A stretch of DNA of 64,000 nucleotides from CAZNKU01 sp045541135 (GTDB taxonomy: Bacteria > Bacillota > Clostridia > Monoglobales > Firm-18), in assembly GCA_045541135.1 (NCBI GenBank), contig JAZQIO010000051.1:1-64000 (forward strand), written 5' to 3'. This document shows, one piece after another, positions 43,319 through 52,289 of this stretch. The notes below the pieces were generated by a model. The model made no database searches. It saw only the letters and a program-made list of their open reading frames with translations, and was not told where the DNA came from. The translations under genes were made by a program, and so were the position numbers. Positions within the stretch are counted from its first letter, which is position 1, and every line of letters starts with the position of its first letter.

Positions 43319-43985
43319 ATATTGTGAGATTGTATTTGATTTTATTGAACTTTGAATCGCCTATACCTTCAACGTTTTTTAATTCATCTACAGATTCAAA
43401 CCCATCAATAGAATCTCTGTATTCTATTATTCTTTCGGCGATTTTTTCGCCGATACCCGGAAGTTTGCAAAGTTCGTCTACGGAAGCGGTGTTAATATTT
43501 ACAATTCCCTGAAAATCATTTTCCGGATCAGGTATGTTTTCTTCCTCGAGTTTTTCTCCTTGTTGCTTTGTAAGTACATATATGTATTGCCCATCTGAAA
43601 GCTTCTGGGCAAGATTAATATTGTCTGTGTATGAGTTTTCCGTAAAACCTCCGGCTTTTTCAATTACATCATCAACTCTGTCGTCTGTTGTCATTTCATA
43701 CATATCAGGATTAACAACTTCACCTGCTACGGTAACATATATTTTATTGACTGTTAAATCTGTATATTCATTTTCTTTTGTTTCGGACTCTATTTTATTG
43801 CCATTAACCATACTGTCTATTATTGGATATATTGCTATTGCTGCGGCAAATATCAAAATAACGATAATACTAAGCATATTTTTGTTGTTTTTAAAAAAGG
43901 CAATCAGTTTTATTGAAAATTCATATATGGCAGTTGAACGAAAGAATTCAACTATTTTAGGGATTTTTTTCTTCAATGTGTTCAC
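43317..43985 (-). CDS. ComEA-like DNA-binding protein
   Basis: 222 residues: one transmembrane helix (~37-58), an SLBB domain (~80-140; VTVAGEVVNPDMYEM) and two helix-hairpin-helix motifs (~160-222; VNINTASVDELCKLPGIGEKIAERII and KNVEGIGDSKF). This is the layout of ComEA, the surface DNA receptor of natural transformation. No comEB or comEC follows, so competence itself is not shown by this window. Together with sleB it forms a minus-strand pair, separated by 42 nt. Confidence 0.85.
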   Translation of the reverse strand: MNTLKKKIPKIVEFFRSTAIYEFSIKLIAFFKNNKNMLSIIVILIFAAAIAIYPIIDSMVNGNKIESETKENEYTDLTVNKIYVTVAGEVVNPDMYEMTTDDRVDDVIEKAGGFTENSYTDNINLAQKLSDGQYIYVLTKQQGEKLEEENIPDPENDFQGIVNINTASVDELCKLPGIGEKIAERIIEYRDSIDGFESVDELKNVEGIGDSKFNKIKYNLTI

Positions 43986-44027
43986 CTCACTGACTAAGAT
44001 ATCATAAACATATCAAAAAATCAACTT

Positions 44028-44678
44028 TTATTTAGCAAATACGTGTTTTCCTATAGTGGTGATAACTTCTCTTGAGTAAATCCATTTGCTTGTTGTCTTA
44101 GCAGGATTATAGTAATAAATTGCTCCGCCGGTTGGGTCCCAACCGTTAAGAGCATCCTGGGCAGCTTTATATGAACTTTCGTACATAGCGGCATCCCATT
44201 GTCCGTCAATTATTGCTGTGAATGCTCCCTCTTGAAATATTACACCGGCAATTGTATTGGGAAAAGAAGGGTGTGCAACTCTGTTTAGAACCACTGCTCC
44301 TACTGATACCTGACCTACGTACGATTCTCCCCTTGCTTCGGCATTTATAATTCTTGCCAAAAGCTTTAAATCATTTTCGTAGCTGTAATTTGATGATGTC
44401 TGTATGCCTAAAGCTTCAAGCGTTTTTTTGCCGGATATTCCGTCAACTTTCAATCCGTTTTTTTGTTGGAATTTTTCTACTGCATTTTTGGTTTTGCTTC
44501 CGTATATACCATCTATTTCACCATTATAATATCCCCAGTTTTTTAACTTTTTTTGTATTTGTATTACCTCGTTTCCTGTTGAACCTTTTTTTGATAACAC
44601 ATTTTCAGTTTTGTTTATATGCATACCAAATATTGTAATTATCACAGTCAATATCAATAAAAAAGCTGTTTTTTTCAT
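44028..44678 (-). CDS. sleB: Spore cortex-lytic enzyme SleB
   Basis: 216 residues from ATG 44678, which has a perfect AGGAGG 7 nt upstream; the frame is open for 56 more codons but without such a site. A signal peptide/helix (~1-20), a peptidoglycan-binding domain (~30-95; GSTGNEVIQIQKKLKNWGYYNGEIDGIYG) and a Hydrolase_2 domain (~105-216; LLARIINAEARGESYVGQVSVGAVVLNR) are in order. SleB is a lytic transglycosylase that degrades spore cortex at germination. The usual partner ypeB is not next to it. Confidence 0.93.
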   Translation of the reverse strand: MKKTAFLLILTVIITIFGMHINKTENVLSKKGSTGNEVIQIQKKLKNWGYYNGEIDGIYGSKTKNAVEKFQQKNGLKVDGISGKKTLEALGIQTSSNYSYENDLKLLARIINAEARGESYVGQVSVGAVVLNRVAHPSFPNTIAGVIFQEGAFTAIIDGQWDAAMYESSYKAAQDALNGWDPTGGAIYYYNPAKTTSKWIYSREVITTIGKHVFAK

Positions 44679-44792
44679 GAACGAATCCTCCTGAAAATAT
44701 TTATTTATATCTTTTCTTGAAAACAAACATTTATTCATAATGCAGATATTTGTTTTTAGTAATAAATTACTGCAAAAGTTTTGCAAAAAAGG

Positions 44793-44821
44793 TTGAAATA
44801 TTCGTAAAAAAATAGTATAAT
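44793..44821 (+). promoter_or_regulatory. Promoter for lon
   Basis: TTGAAA (44793-44798), 17-bp spacer, perfect TATAAT (44816-44821). A short inverted repeat TAGTG/CACTA (44833-44848) lies near the expected start. It is neither a CIRCE nor a CtsR box. Confidence 0.75.
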
Positions 44822-44885
44822 ATTCTGATAAGTAGTGTAATGTCACTATACTAATGCATTGTTGGCAAAGAATGAGGTGAATTAA

Positions 44886-47297
44886 TTGTCAGATATTAAA
44901 AATAAAAGAACTATTACTAAAAAGATGATTTTACCTTTGTTACCTCTCAGGGGTTTAAGTGTATTTCCATATATGACCATACATTTTGATGTTGGAAGAG
45001 AAAAGTCAATAAAAGCTGTTGAAGAAGCTATGAATAATGAACAATTGATTTTTCTTACATCTCAAAAGGATATAAAAGTAGATGAACCTAAGCCGGATGA
45101 TGTTTATGATTTTGGTACAGTTTCCAGAATCAAGCAGATTATGAAGCTTCAAAACGGAAATGTCAGAATTCTTGTTGAAGGTATTGCAAGAGGAAAAATT
45201 TCAAAAGTGACAGACGAAGAAGGTTACTATGTTGCAGAACTCAGAAAATATCCTTTATACAGCGGAGATAATGATGATAGATTAGAGGCGTTTGTTCGTA
45301 CCGTAAAAAATATGATAGATGATTATCTTAAGTTTTTACCAAAAATGCCGGATGAAGTTATTGCTACAATCATGAACATTAATAACCCGGAAGAGTTTAT
45401 TGATGTTGTTGCCGGTAATTTATTGATTAAAATTGAGGATAAGATTAAAATCCTTTCGGAAACAGATATCTATAAGAGAATCGAAAAACTTATTGATATT
45501 CTGAATAATGAAGCTCAGATAATTAAAATGGAATTTGATATTGCTGCCCGTGTGAAAGAAGAAATGGACAAGCATCAGAAAGAATATTATCTGCGTGAAC
45601 AGATTAAGGCAATAAATGAAGAACTTGGAGATAAAGACGGCTTACAGAGTGATTGTGCTGAATATCGTGAAAAAATCACAAAACTTAACGTTTCTGATGA
45701 TATAAAAGAAAAGTTGCTTAAGGATGTTGACAGACTTTCAAAAATGACAACAATGTCTGCTGACAGCACCGTTATGCGTAATTATCTTGATGCGGTTTTA
45801 GAACTGCCGTGGGGTGTTTATACAAAGGACAGAATATCGGTAAAACAGGCTAAATCTATTCTTGATGCAGAACATTACGGTTTAGAAGAAGTAAAAGAAA
45901 GAATATTGGAATATTTGGCCGTAAAGCAAATTTCCAAGGAATATAAGGGGACAATTCTTTGTCTTGTTGGACCTCCGGGCGTGGGAAAAACATCCATTGC
46001 CAAAAGCATAGCAAAATCTATGAATCGTAATTATGTACGTATTTCACTTGGAGGTATCAGAGATGAAGCTGAAATAAGAGGTCATCGTAAAACATATGTT
46101 GGTGCTATGCCGGGCAGGATTGTTAATGCAATTAAACAGGCAAAAAGTATGAATGCCTTTGTTTTGCTTGATGAAATTGATAAGTTGAGCTCTGATTATA
46201 AAGGAGATCCTTCTTCGGCTTTGCTTGAGGTTTTGGATTCTGAACAGAATTTTTCTTTTCGAGATAATTTTCTTGAAATTCCAATGGATTTGTCAGATGT
46301 CGTATTTGTAACAACAGCAAACTCACTTGATACAATATCCAGACCATTACTTGACAGAATGGAGATAATTAATGTTTCAAGTTATACATTACCGGAAAAG
46401 ATAGAAATAGCTATGAATCATCTTATTCCGAAACAGCGTACAAAGCATGGACTTGATGCAAAAAAAGTTCGTGTTACCCGCGATGCGGTCAGAGATGTTG
46501 TTAATTATTATACAAGAGAATCCGGTGTCAGAAATCTGGAACGTACAATTGCAGAAATTTGCCGTAAAACAGCTAAAAGCATTGTTGAAAATGATGTTAA
46601 ATCTGTTACGGTTACGCCTATAAATCTTGAAAAATACCTTGGTAAAAGAAAATATCTGATATCAGATATTGAACAAAAGGATACAGTCGGTGTTGCTAAC
46701 GGCCTTGCATGGACGAGTGTCGGAGGAGATACACTTGAAATAGAAACAAACGTAGTTCCCGGTTCCGGTAAAATTGAACTTACCGGTAAACTCGGAGACG
46801 TTATGAAAGAATCCGCTGTTGCGGCAATAAGTTATATCCGTGCAAATTGCAAAAAATTGGATGTAGATGAAGAATTTTATAAAAAATACGATATACACGT
46901 CCATGTTCCGGAGGGTGCAGTTCCAAAAGATGGCCCTTCGGCAGGAATAACCATTGCTACGTCTGTAATATCTGCTTTAACCAACAGATGCATAAAGCAT
47001 GATGTTGCCATGACCGGTGAAATTACTATTCGTGGACGTGTGTTGGCAATAGGTGGTCTTAAAGAAAAAGCAATTGCAGCACATCGTGCAGGAATCAAAA
47101 TGATAATAATACCGAAGCAAAATGAACCTGATATAACCGACATTCCTGAGTCTGTAAGAAAAGAACTGTCGTTTGTATGCGTAAGTGATTATGACGGTGT
47201 TTTTGATGTTGCTTTTTGTGAAAGAAACAAAAAGCATGAATACAAATTTGTCGATATTGATGCTACAAAAAATGAGGAGGCAGTTATAAAACAATGA
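44886..47297 (+). CDS. lon: ATP-dependent protease Lon
   Basis: 803 residues from a TTG start with GAGGTG upstream. N-terminal substrate domain opening ILPLLPLRGLSVFPYM, AAA+ module with Walker A GPPGVGKT (362-369), and protease domain with catalytic S685 in KDGPSAG and K728. Lon degrades misfolded and regulatory proteins. First gene of a run lon-engB-hisS; it overlaps engB by 4 nt, a coupling common in Firmicutes. Confidence 0.97.
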   Translation: MSDIKNKRTITKKMILPLLPLRGLSVFPYMTIHFDVGREKSIKAVEEAMNNEQLIFLTSQKDIKVDEPKPDDVYDFGTVSRIKQIMKLQNGNVRILVEGIARGKISKVTDEEGYYVAELRKYPLYSGDNDDRLEAFVRTVKNMIDDYLKFLPKMPDEVIATIMNINNPEEFIDVVAGNLLIKIEDKIKILSETDIYKRIEKLIDILNNEAQIIKMEFDIAARVKEEMDKHQKEYYLREQIKAINEELGDKDGLQSDCAEYREKITKLNVSDDIKEKLLKDVDRLSKMTTMSADSTVMRNYLDAVLELPWGVYTKDRISVKQAKSILDAEHYGLEEVKERILEYLAVKQISKEYKGTILCLVGPPGVGKTSIAKSIAKSMNRNYVRISLGGIRDEAEIRGHRKTYVGAMPGRIVNAIKQAKSMNAFVLLDEIDKLSSDYKGDPSSALLEVLDSEQNFSFRDNFLEIPMDLSDVVFVTTANSLDTISRPLLDRMEIINVSSYTLPEKIEIAMNHLIPKQRTKHGLDAKKVRVTRDAVRDVVNYYTRESGVRNLERTIAEICRKTAKSIVENDVKSVTVTPINLEKYLGKRKYLISDIEQKDTVGVANGLAWTSVGGDTLEIETNVVPGSGKIELTGKLGDVMKESAVAAISYIRANCKKLDVDEEFYKKYDIHVHVPEGAVPKDGPSAGITIATSVISALTNRCIKHDVAMTGEITIRGRVLAIGGLKEKAIAAHRAGIKMIIIPKQNEPDITDIPESVRKELSFVCVSDYDGVFDVAFCERNKKHEYKFVDIDATKNEEAVIKQ

Positions 47298-47881
47298 ATT
47301 TAAATAATGTTGAATTGATGCTTTCTGCCGTCAGCAAACGTCAGTATCCAAATACGGGTTTGCCTGAAATTGCTTTTGCAGGTCGTTCGAATGTTGGTAA
47401 GTCATCACTTATAAATAAACTTCTTAACAGGAAAAAATTGGCAAGAGTAAGCGCACAGCCTGGAAAAACTGCGACTATAAATTTTTATGATATAGACAAA
47501 ACACTTATTTTTGTCGATTTGCCCGGATATGGATTTGCTAAAGTTTCAAAGCAGGAAAAAGAAAAATGGGGCAAAATGATTGAAGAGTATCTTAACGAAA
47601 GAGAACAGTTAATTCAGGTTGTTCTTTTGGTTGATATGCGTCATAAGCCTACAAATGATGATGTAATGATGTTTAATTGGATTGTTGAAAGCGGTTTTGA
47701 ACCGGTTGTTATTGCCACAAAGAAAGATAAAGTAAAACCAAGTCAAAGAGAGGATGCTCTTAAACTTATTAAAAGTACACTGAATATTGATGAGGTTATT
47801 CCTTTTTCTTCTGAAAAAGGCGATGGCGTAGATGAAGTATGGGATTTGTTTAAAAATATGATTGGAGTTGAAGAACAATGA
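47294..47881 (+). CDS. engB: Ribosome biogenesis GTPase EngB/YsxC
   Basis: 195 residues with all G motifs: G1 AGRSNVGKSS, G2 GKTATINFY, G3 DLPGYGFA, G4 ATKKDKV and a G5-like PFSS. It assists assembly of the large ribosomal subunit. Coupled to lon upstream and to hisS downstream by 4-nt overlaps. Confidence 0.96.
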   Translation: MNLNNVELMLSAVSKRQYPNTGLPEIAFAGRSNVGKSSLINKLLNRKKLARVSAQPGKTATINFYDIDKTLIFVDLPGYGFAKVSKQEKEKWGKMIEEYLNEREQLIQVVLLVDMRHKPTNDDVMMFNWIVESGFEPVVIATKKDKVKPSQREDALKLIKSTLNIDEVIPFSSEKGDGVDEVWDLFKNMIGVEEQ

Positions 47882-49125
47882 TTACAAAAGCACCAAGGGG
47901 AACAAAAGACGTTATCCCTCAGGAAAGCTATAAATGGCAGTACGTTGAGGAAAAAATACGTGATATATGCAAAAATTATGGATACAAAGAAGTTCGTGTA
48001 CCTGTTTTTGAACACACAGAACTTTTTGAGCGTGGTGTTGGTGATACTACTGATGTTGTACAAAAAGAAATGTATACTTTTGAAGACAAGGGTGGAAGAA
48101 GTATTACATTAAGACCGGAAGGAACAGCCGGAACTGTAAGGTGTTTTTTAGAAAATAATTTGTATGCTGAGGCTCAGCCTACAAAAATGTATTACATGTT
48201 ATCATGCTACAGGTATGAAAAACCTCAGGCCGGAAGACTGAGAGAATTTCATCAGTTTGGTGTTGAGACTTTTGGAAGTCCTGATTCTTCGACAGATGCT
48301 GAGGTTATATCAATGGCATTTAATCTTTTAACATCTCTGGGAATCAAAAATTTGAAACTGTATGTTAACAGTATAGGTTGCCCTGATTGCAGAAGAGATT
48401 ATAACGAAAAACTAAAAAAATATTTTTCGGAATATACCGATGAACTTTGTGAAACATGCAAAACAAGACTTGATAAAAATCCTATGAGAATTATTGACTG
48501 TAAAGTTCCTCACTGTGAAGAGATTGGTGCAAAGGCTCCTAAAATATTAAATGAACAGTGTGAAATGTGTACAGAACATTACAACAAGTTGTGTAAATAC
48601 CTTGATGCAATGGGCATTGCTTATGAAATTGACGATACAATTGTAAGAGGTCTAGATTATTATACAACGACTGTATTTGAAATTAAATCGGAAGGCCTTG
48701 TTGTTTGCGGTGGTGGACGTTATAATGGCTTGGTTGAAGAACTGGGAGGAAAACCCACACCCGGTGTTGGATTTGGTCTTGGTTTGGAACGTCTTTTGAT
48801 GGTATTGGAAACTCAAGGTTTACTTCCTGAAGCTAAAGCATCTGTTCAGTTATATGTTTCAAATATAGGTGAAGATGCAGATTTGTTTGCACAGAAGCTT
48901 GTTAATGAATTAAGACTTCAGGGTGTTGCAGCAGAAAAGGATCTTATGAGCAGAAGTTTAAAAGCTCAGATGAAATATGCTGATAAGATTGGTGCTGCAT
49001 ACACTACGGTTATAGGTGACGAAGAAATTCAAAAGGGTATTGTAACTGTAAAAAATATGAATACAGGTGAACAAAAAGAAATCAAAATATTTGATCTTAA
49101 GAAAACTGTGGTAGAAGGTTTTTGA
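47878..49125 (+). CDS. hisS: Histidyl-tRNA synthetase
   Basis: 415 residues. Class II motifs: APRGTKDVIP at the start, TLRPEGTAGTVRCFLEN (motif 2 region with RYEKPQAGRLREFHQFG), the histidine A motif RGLDYYTTTVFEI, and motif 3 GVGFGLGLERL. C-terminal anticodon-binding domain ~325-415. No T-box leader precedes it, since it starts inside the end of engB. Confidence 0.97.
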   Translation: MITKAPRGTKDVIPQESYKWQYVEEKIRDICKNYGYKEVRVPVFEHTELFERGVGDTTDVVQKEMYTFEDKGGRSITLRPEGTAGTVRCFLENNLYAEAQPTKMYYMLSCYRYEKPQAGRLREFHQFGVETFGSPDSSTDAEVISMAFNLLTSLGIKNLKLYVNSIGCPDCRRDYNEKLKKYFSEYTDELCETCKTRLDKNPMRIIDCKVPHCEEIGAKAPKILNEQCEMCTEHYNKLCKYLDAMGIAYEIDDTIVRGLDYYTTTVFEIKSEGLVVCGGGRYNGLVEELGGKPTPGVGFGLGLERLLMVLETQGLLPEAKASVQLYVSNIGEDADLFAQKLVNELRLQGVAAEKDLMSRSLKAQMKYADKIGAAYTTVIGDEEIQKGIVTVKNMNTGEQKEIKIFDLKKTVVEGF

Positions 49126-49146
49126 TTTTGTTGGTGGGGTGTTAAT

Positions 49147-50139
49147 GTGATAGAACTGAAAAACGTGACCAAAAAGTTTGGTCTTAACACAGCTGTAGAT
49201 AATATTTCTGCAAAAATTGAAGATGGTGAAATTATAGGCTTTTTGGGCCCTAACGGTGCAGGAAAAAGTACAACAATGAATATGATGACCGGTTATATTT
49301 CAACTACATCCGGGTCAATAGAAATTAATGGTTACGATGTTTTGAAGGAGGCAGAAAAGGCAAAGAGGCTTATTGGCTATTTGCCGGAAAATCCTCCGCT
49401 TTATGTGGATATGACTGTATTTGAATATCTTAATTTCGTATATGAGCTAAAAGCGGTAATTCCGGAAAAACAAACACAGAATGTAAAGGAATACCGCGAA
49501 AATCATATTAATGACGTAATGTCAAAAGTCAGAATAACCGGGGTAAAAAATCGTAAAATAAAAAATTTATCTAAGGGTTATAAACAAAGGGTTGGAATTG
49601 CCCAGGCTTTAATCGGAAATCCTAAGGTTCTTATTTTAGATGAACCCACAGTGGGTCTTGACCCTAACCAGATTCAAGATATGAGAAAGCTTATTATTGA
49701 GTTGGGTAAAAGCAGAACGGTTATTATAAGTTCTCACATCCTTTCGGAAATAACATCTGTTTGTACTAAAGTTCTTATTATAAATAATGGTAAACTGGTA
49801 GTTTATGATACAATTAAAAACATCAACCGCCAGCTTGTAAATCAGTCAGTTTTTGTAATTAAAATTATGGGAGATAAGGATAGCACAGAAAATTCCATAA
49901 AATCCATAAGTGATGTTCAGGATGTTACTACTTCAAAAACAGACGAACACAATGTATGGGAATATACTATAACACCTATTGAAGGACGTAGCATCAAAAA
50001 TAAGTTGATTGAACTTATCTACAACAAAAAACTTGAATTGATATCATTTGAAACAAAAAAACTCACGTTGGAAGATATATTCCGCAAAGTAACAGAAACA
50101 CGAAAAAAAGTTACAACAAAGAAGAAAGGAGATAATTGA
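49147..50139 (+). CDS. ABC transporter ATP-binding protein, Gld/ABC-2 type
   Basis: 330 residues from GTG with GGTGGGG upstream. Walker A GPNGAGKST, Q-loop LPENPPLY, signature LSKGYKQRVGIAQAL, Walker B VLILDEPTVGLDP and H-switch SSHIL are intact. The C-terminal ~90-residue extension is typical of GldA-type ATPases. It forms an exporter with the next three genes; substrate unknown. Confidence 0.92.
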   Translation: MIELKNVTKKFGLNTAVDNISAKIEDGEIIGFLGPNGAGKSTTMNMMTGYISTTSGSIEINGYDVLKEAEKAKRLIGYLPENPPLYVDMTVFEYLNFVYELKAVIPEKQTQNVKEYRENHINDVMSKVRITGVKNRKIKNLSKGYKQRVGIAQALIGNPKVLILDEPTVGLDPNQIQDMRKLIIELGKSRTVIISSHILSEITSVCTKVLIINNGKLVVYDTIKNINRQLVNQSVFVIKIMGDKDSTENSIKSISDVQDVTTSKTDEHNVWEYTITPIEGRSIKNKLIELIYNKKLELISFETKKLTLEDIFRKVTETRKKVTTKKKGDN

Positions 50140-50140
50140 T

Positions 50141-50869
50141 ATGAAAGCAGTGTTTAAAAGAGAAATGTTTGCTTATTTTACATCTCCTACCGGATATCTT
50201 GTACTTGCATTTTCCTTATTTATAAGCGGATTTTTGTTTGTAAAAACAAATATGAACAATGTTCCTGATGCGGGTGTAGCTGTATTTACAACCAATCTTG
50301 TTCAATTTTTTTCATTGGTTACATACGTTTTGTTGCTACTTGTACCTCTTATTACAATGCATTTATGGTCCGAAGAAAAGAAAAACAAGACTGATCAATT
50401 ACTGTTGACATCAAGTGTTCCGGTAAGCTCTATTATACTTGGTAAATATTTTGCGTGTCTTAGTTTGTTCGCAATAAACGTTGTTATAATGTTGATTTAT
50501 CCTTTTACAATGTCATTTTATGGTACTGTTGTATGGACTAATGTTTTGATGTTGTTTTTCGGCTATTTTCTTTTGGGAGCCGCTTTGCTTTCAGTTGGTC
50601 TATTTGTTTCTACACTTACGGAAAGTCAGTTTGTATCGGCTTTAATTACTTTTGTTATTGTTTTAACTATGTTTTTGTTTAAGGTTTTTACATCAACCGT
50701 AAATATCGGATTTGTTGCTGATGTTATTGAATGGTTTTCGCTATTTTCAAGATTTGATGTTTTTGTTTATGGTCTTATAGATATATCCACCATAATATAT
50801 TATTTAAGCTTTGCCGGTCTTTTTGTTTTTCTTTCTGTAGTATTTATTCAGAAAAAACGCTGGAATTAA
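50141..50869 (+). CDS. ABC-2 type permease, GldF-like
   Basis: 242 residues with six predicted helices; KREMFAYFTSPTGYLVLAFSLFISGFLF at the start and MHLWSEEKKNKTDQLLLTSSVP are typical of GldF/NosY-type permeases. It should pair with the ATPase 1 nt upstream. Substrate not readable. Confidence 0.88.
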   Translation: MKAVFKREMFAYFTSPTGYLVLAFSLFISGFLFVKTNMNNVPDAGVAVFTTNLVQFFSLVTYVLLLLVPLITMHLWSEEKKNKTDQLLLTSSVPVSSIILGKYFACLSLFAINVVIMLIYPFTMSFYGTVVWTNVLMLFFGYFLLGAALLSVGLFVSTLTESQFVSALITFVIVLTMFLFKVFTSTVNIGFVADVIEWFSLFSRFDVFVYGLIDISTIIYYLSFAGLFVFLSVVFIQKKRWN

Positions 50870-50882
50870 GGAGGAATCTACA

Positions 50883-52289
50883 GTGAAAAAAATAGATAAG
50901 AAAATAATTTACGGGACAGGCTCTGCAGCATTGATAGCTTTTGTATGTGTAGCTATTTTACTTTTGAATGTTTTGGCAGGTATTTTAAGTGAAAATTTTA
51001 ATATGAAACTTGATGCAACGGAAACAGGACTTAATTTTTCAACGGAATTTAATGAGTTTGTTAAAGCGGTAGATAAGGAAATTAATGTTTATTATCTATG
51101 TAATCCCAATGAAATAACACGAATTTCCGGAAATAGTGATTTTACTGAAACTACCGGCCAGGTTGATAATTCAAATTACAGGGTTAGAATAAAGTATATG
51201 CTTGAACAAATCGAAAAAAATAATCCGAAAATTCATTTTGAAGTATTGGATCCTGACGGTAATCCGGATAAGGTTGGAAAATTCGGAAGTGTTCAAGTTG
51301 ATGATGTTGTATTTGAATGCGGCAATATGATTAATTCATTTAATGTGAATGAAATTTTAAGCATTGATAATTACGGAAGGTATATTATCAATGCAGAACC
51401 TAAATTTGCTTCTATGATAAACTCGGTTATGAGAGATACAAAGGTAAGAATAGGTATTGTTGGTGGACACGGAGAAGGAGATACTTCTGAAATCAAAAGA
51501 ATATTTGATGATGAAGGAATATTTTACAATGATTTTAATATTTTATCTGACGGAATTTCAAATGAATATGATATGATATTAGTATATGGTCCGACAGTAG
51601 ATTTTTCATTATCAGAAATTAATATGATTGAAAATTACCTATCTTCAGGAAAAGATATGCAACTATACATTGACAAGGTAAATGAATGTCCACTTTTGGT
51701 TGAATATCTAAAAACCTTGGGTTTTGAACTTACTGCTGAATACATTAAAGAAACAAATCCTGCAAATCTTACTACAGTCAATAACGGAAAAACTTATATT
51801 ATGCCTGATTGGTATGAAATATCACATCCTATTAAGCGTAATATTAATAATTCGTTGTATATACCTGATACTGTTGGTATAACAAAATTATGGGATTATA
51901 AAAACAGTATTGAAGTGTACGGATTGCTTAAAACTTCAAAATATTCGGGATTGTATTCGGACAGTAATGTGGAAAGTACATATGATATTGTAGCTGTTTC
52001 CAAAAGAGTTACTGAATCTATGTATTATTCCGATGTGTTGGTTTGCGGAAGTTCCCGCCTATATGATAATCAGATTATCAATACCAATAAAGCACTTTTA
52101 ATTAACAGTGTTTTCTGGATGGGAAGAATAGATGAATCTACAGAATTTACGTCTGCAGTTATAACAAATGCACCTATGATGACCTCACAGAATCATCATA
52201 ACATATTGCAATTTATTTTTGTTATTATAATTCCGTTTGCTATAATTGTAGTTGGCCTTTTGGTATGGTTGAAGAGGAGATATCTATGA
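50883..52289 (+). CDS. GldG-family ABC accessory protein
   Basis: 468 residues: an N-terminal helix (~12-36), a large extracytoplasmic region (~40-435) opening NMKLDATETGLNFSTEFNEFV, and a C-terminal helix (~437-460) followed by KRRYL. The DATE/LS-type opening, the IGIVGGHGEG segment and MDWY-like MPDWYEISHPI are typical of the GldG/ABC_transp_aux family (DUF4350-like beta fold). In Bacteroidetes GldG is needed for gliding; in Firmicutes its role is unknown. Coupled to the next gene by ATGA. Confidence 0.82.
   Translation: MKKIDKKIIYGTGSAALIAFVCVAILLLNVLAGILSENFNMKLDATETGLNFSTEFNEFVKAVDKEINVYYLCNPNEITRISGNSDFTETTGQVDNSNYRVRIKYMLEQIEKNNPKIHFEVLDPDGNPDKVGKFGSVQVDDVVFECGNMINSFNVNEILSIDNYGRYIINAEPKFASMINSVMRDTKVRIGIVGGHGEGDTSEIKRIFDDEGIFYNDFNILSDGISNEYDMILVYGPTVDFSLSEINMIENYLSSGKDMQLYIDKVNECPLLVEYLKTLGFELTAEYIKETNPANLTTVNNGKTYIMPDWYEISHPIKRNINNSLYIPDTVGITKLWDYKNSIEVYGLLKTSKYSGLYSDSNVESTYDIVAVSKRVTESMYYSDVLVCGSSRLYDNQIINTNKALLINSVFWMGRIDESTEFTSAVITNAPMMTSQNHHNILQFIFVIIIPFAIIVVGLLVWLKRRYL

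Noticed and set aside
44679..44846. N-terminal 56-residue extension of SleB
   Set aside because: The longer frame lacks a ribosome binding site and a signal peptide, while ATG 44678 has a perfect AGGAGG and begins a signal sequence.
44790..44885. CIRCE or CtsR heat-shock operator before lon
   Set aside because: Neither TTAGCACTC-N9-GAGTGCTAA nor tandem GGTCAAA heptads occur.
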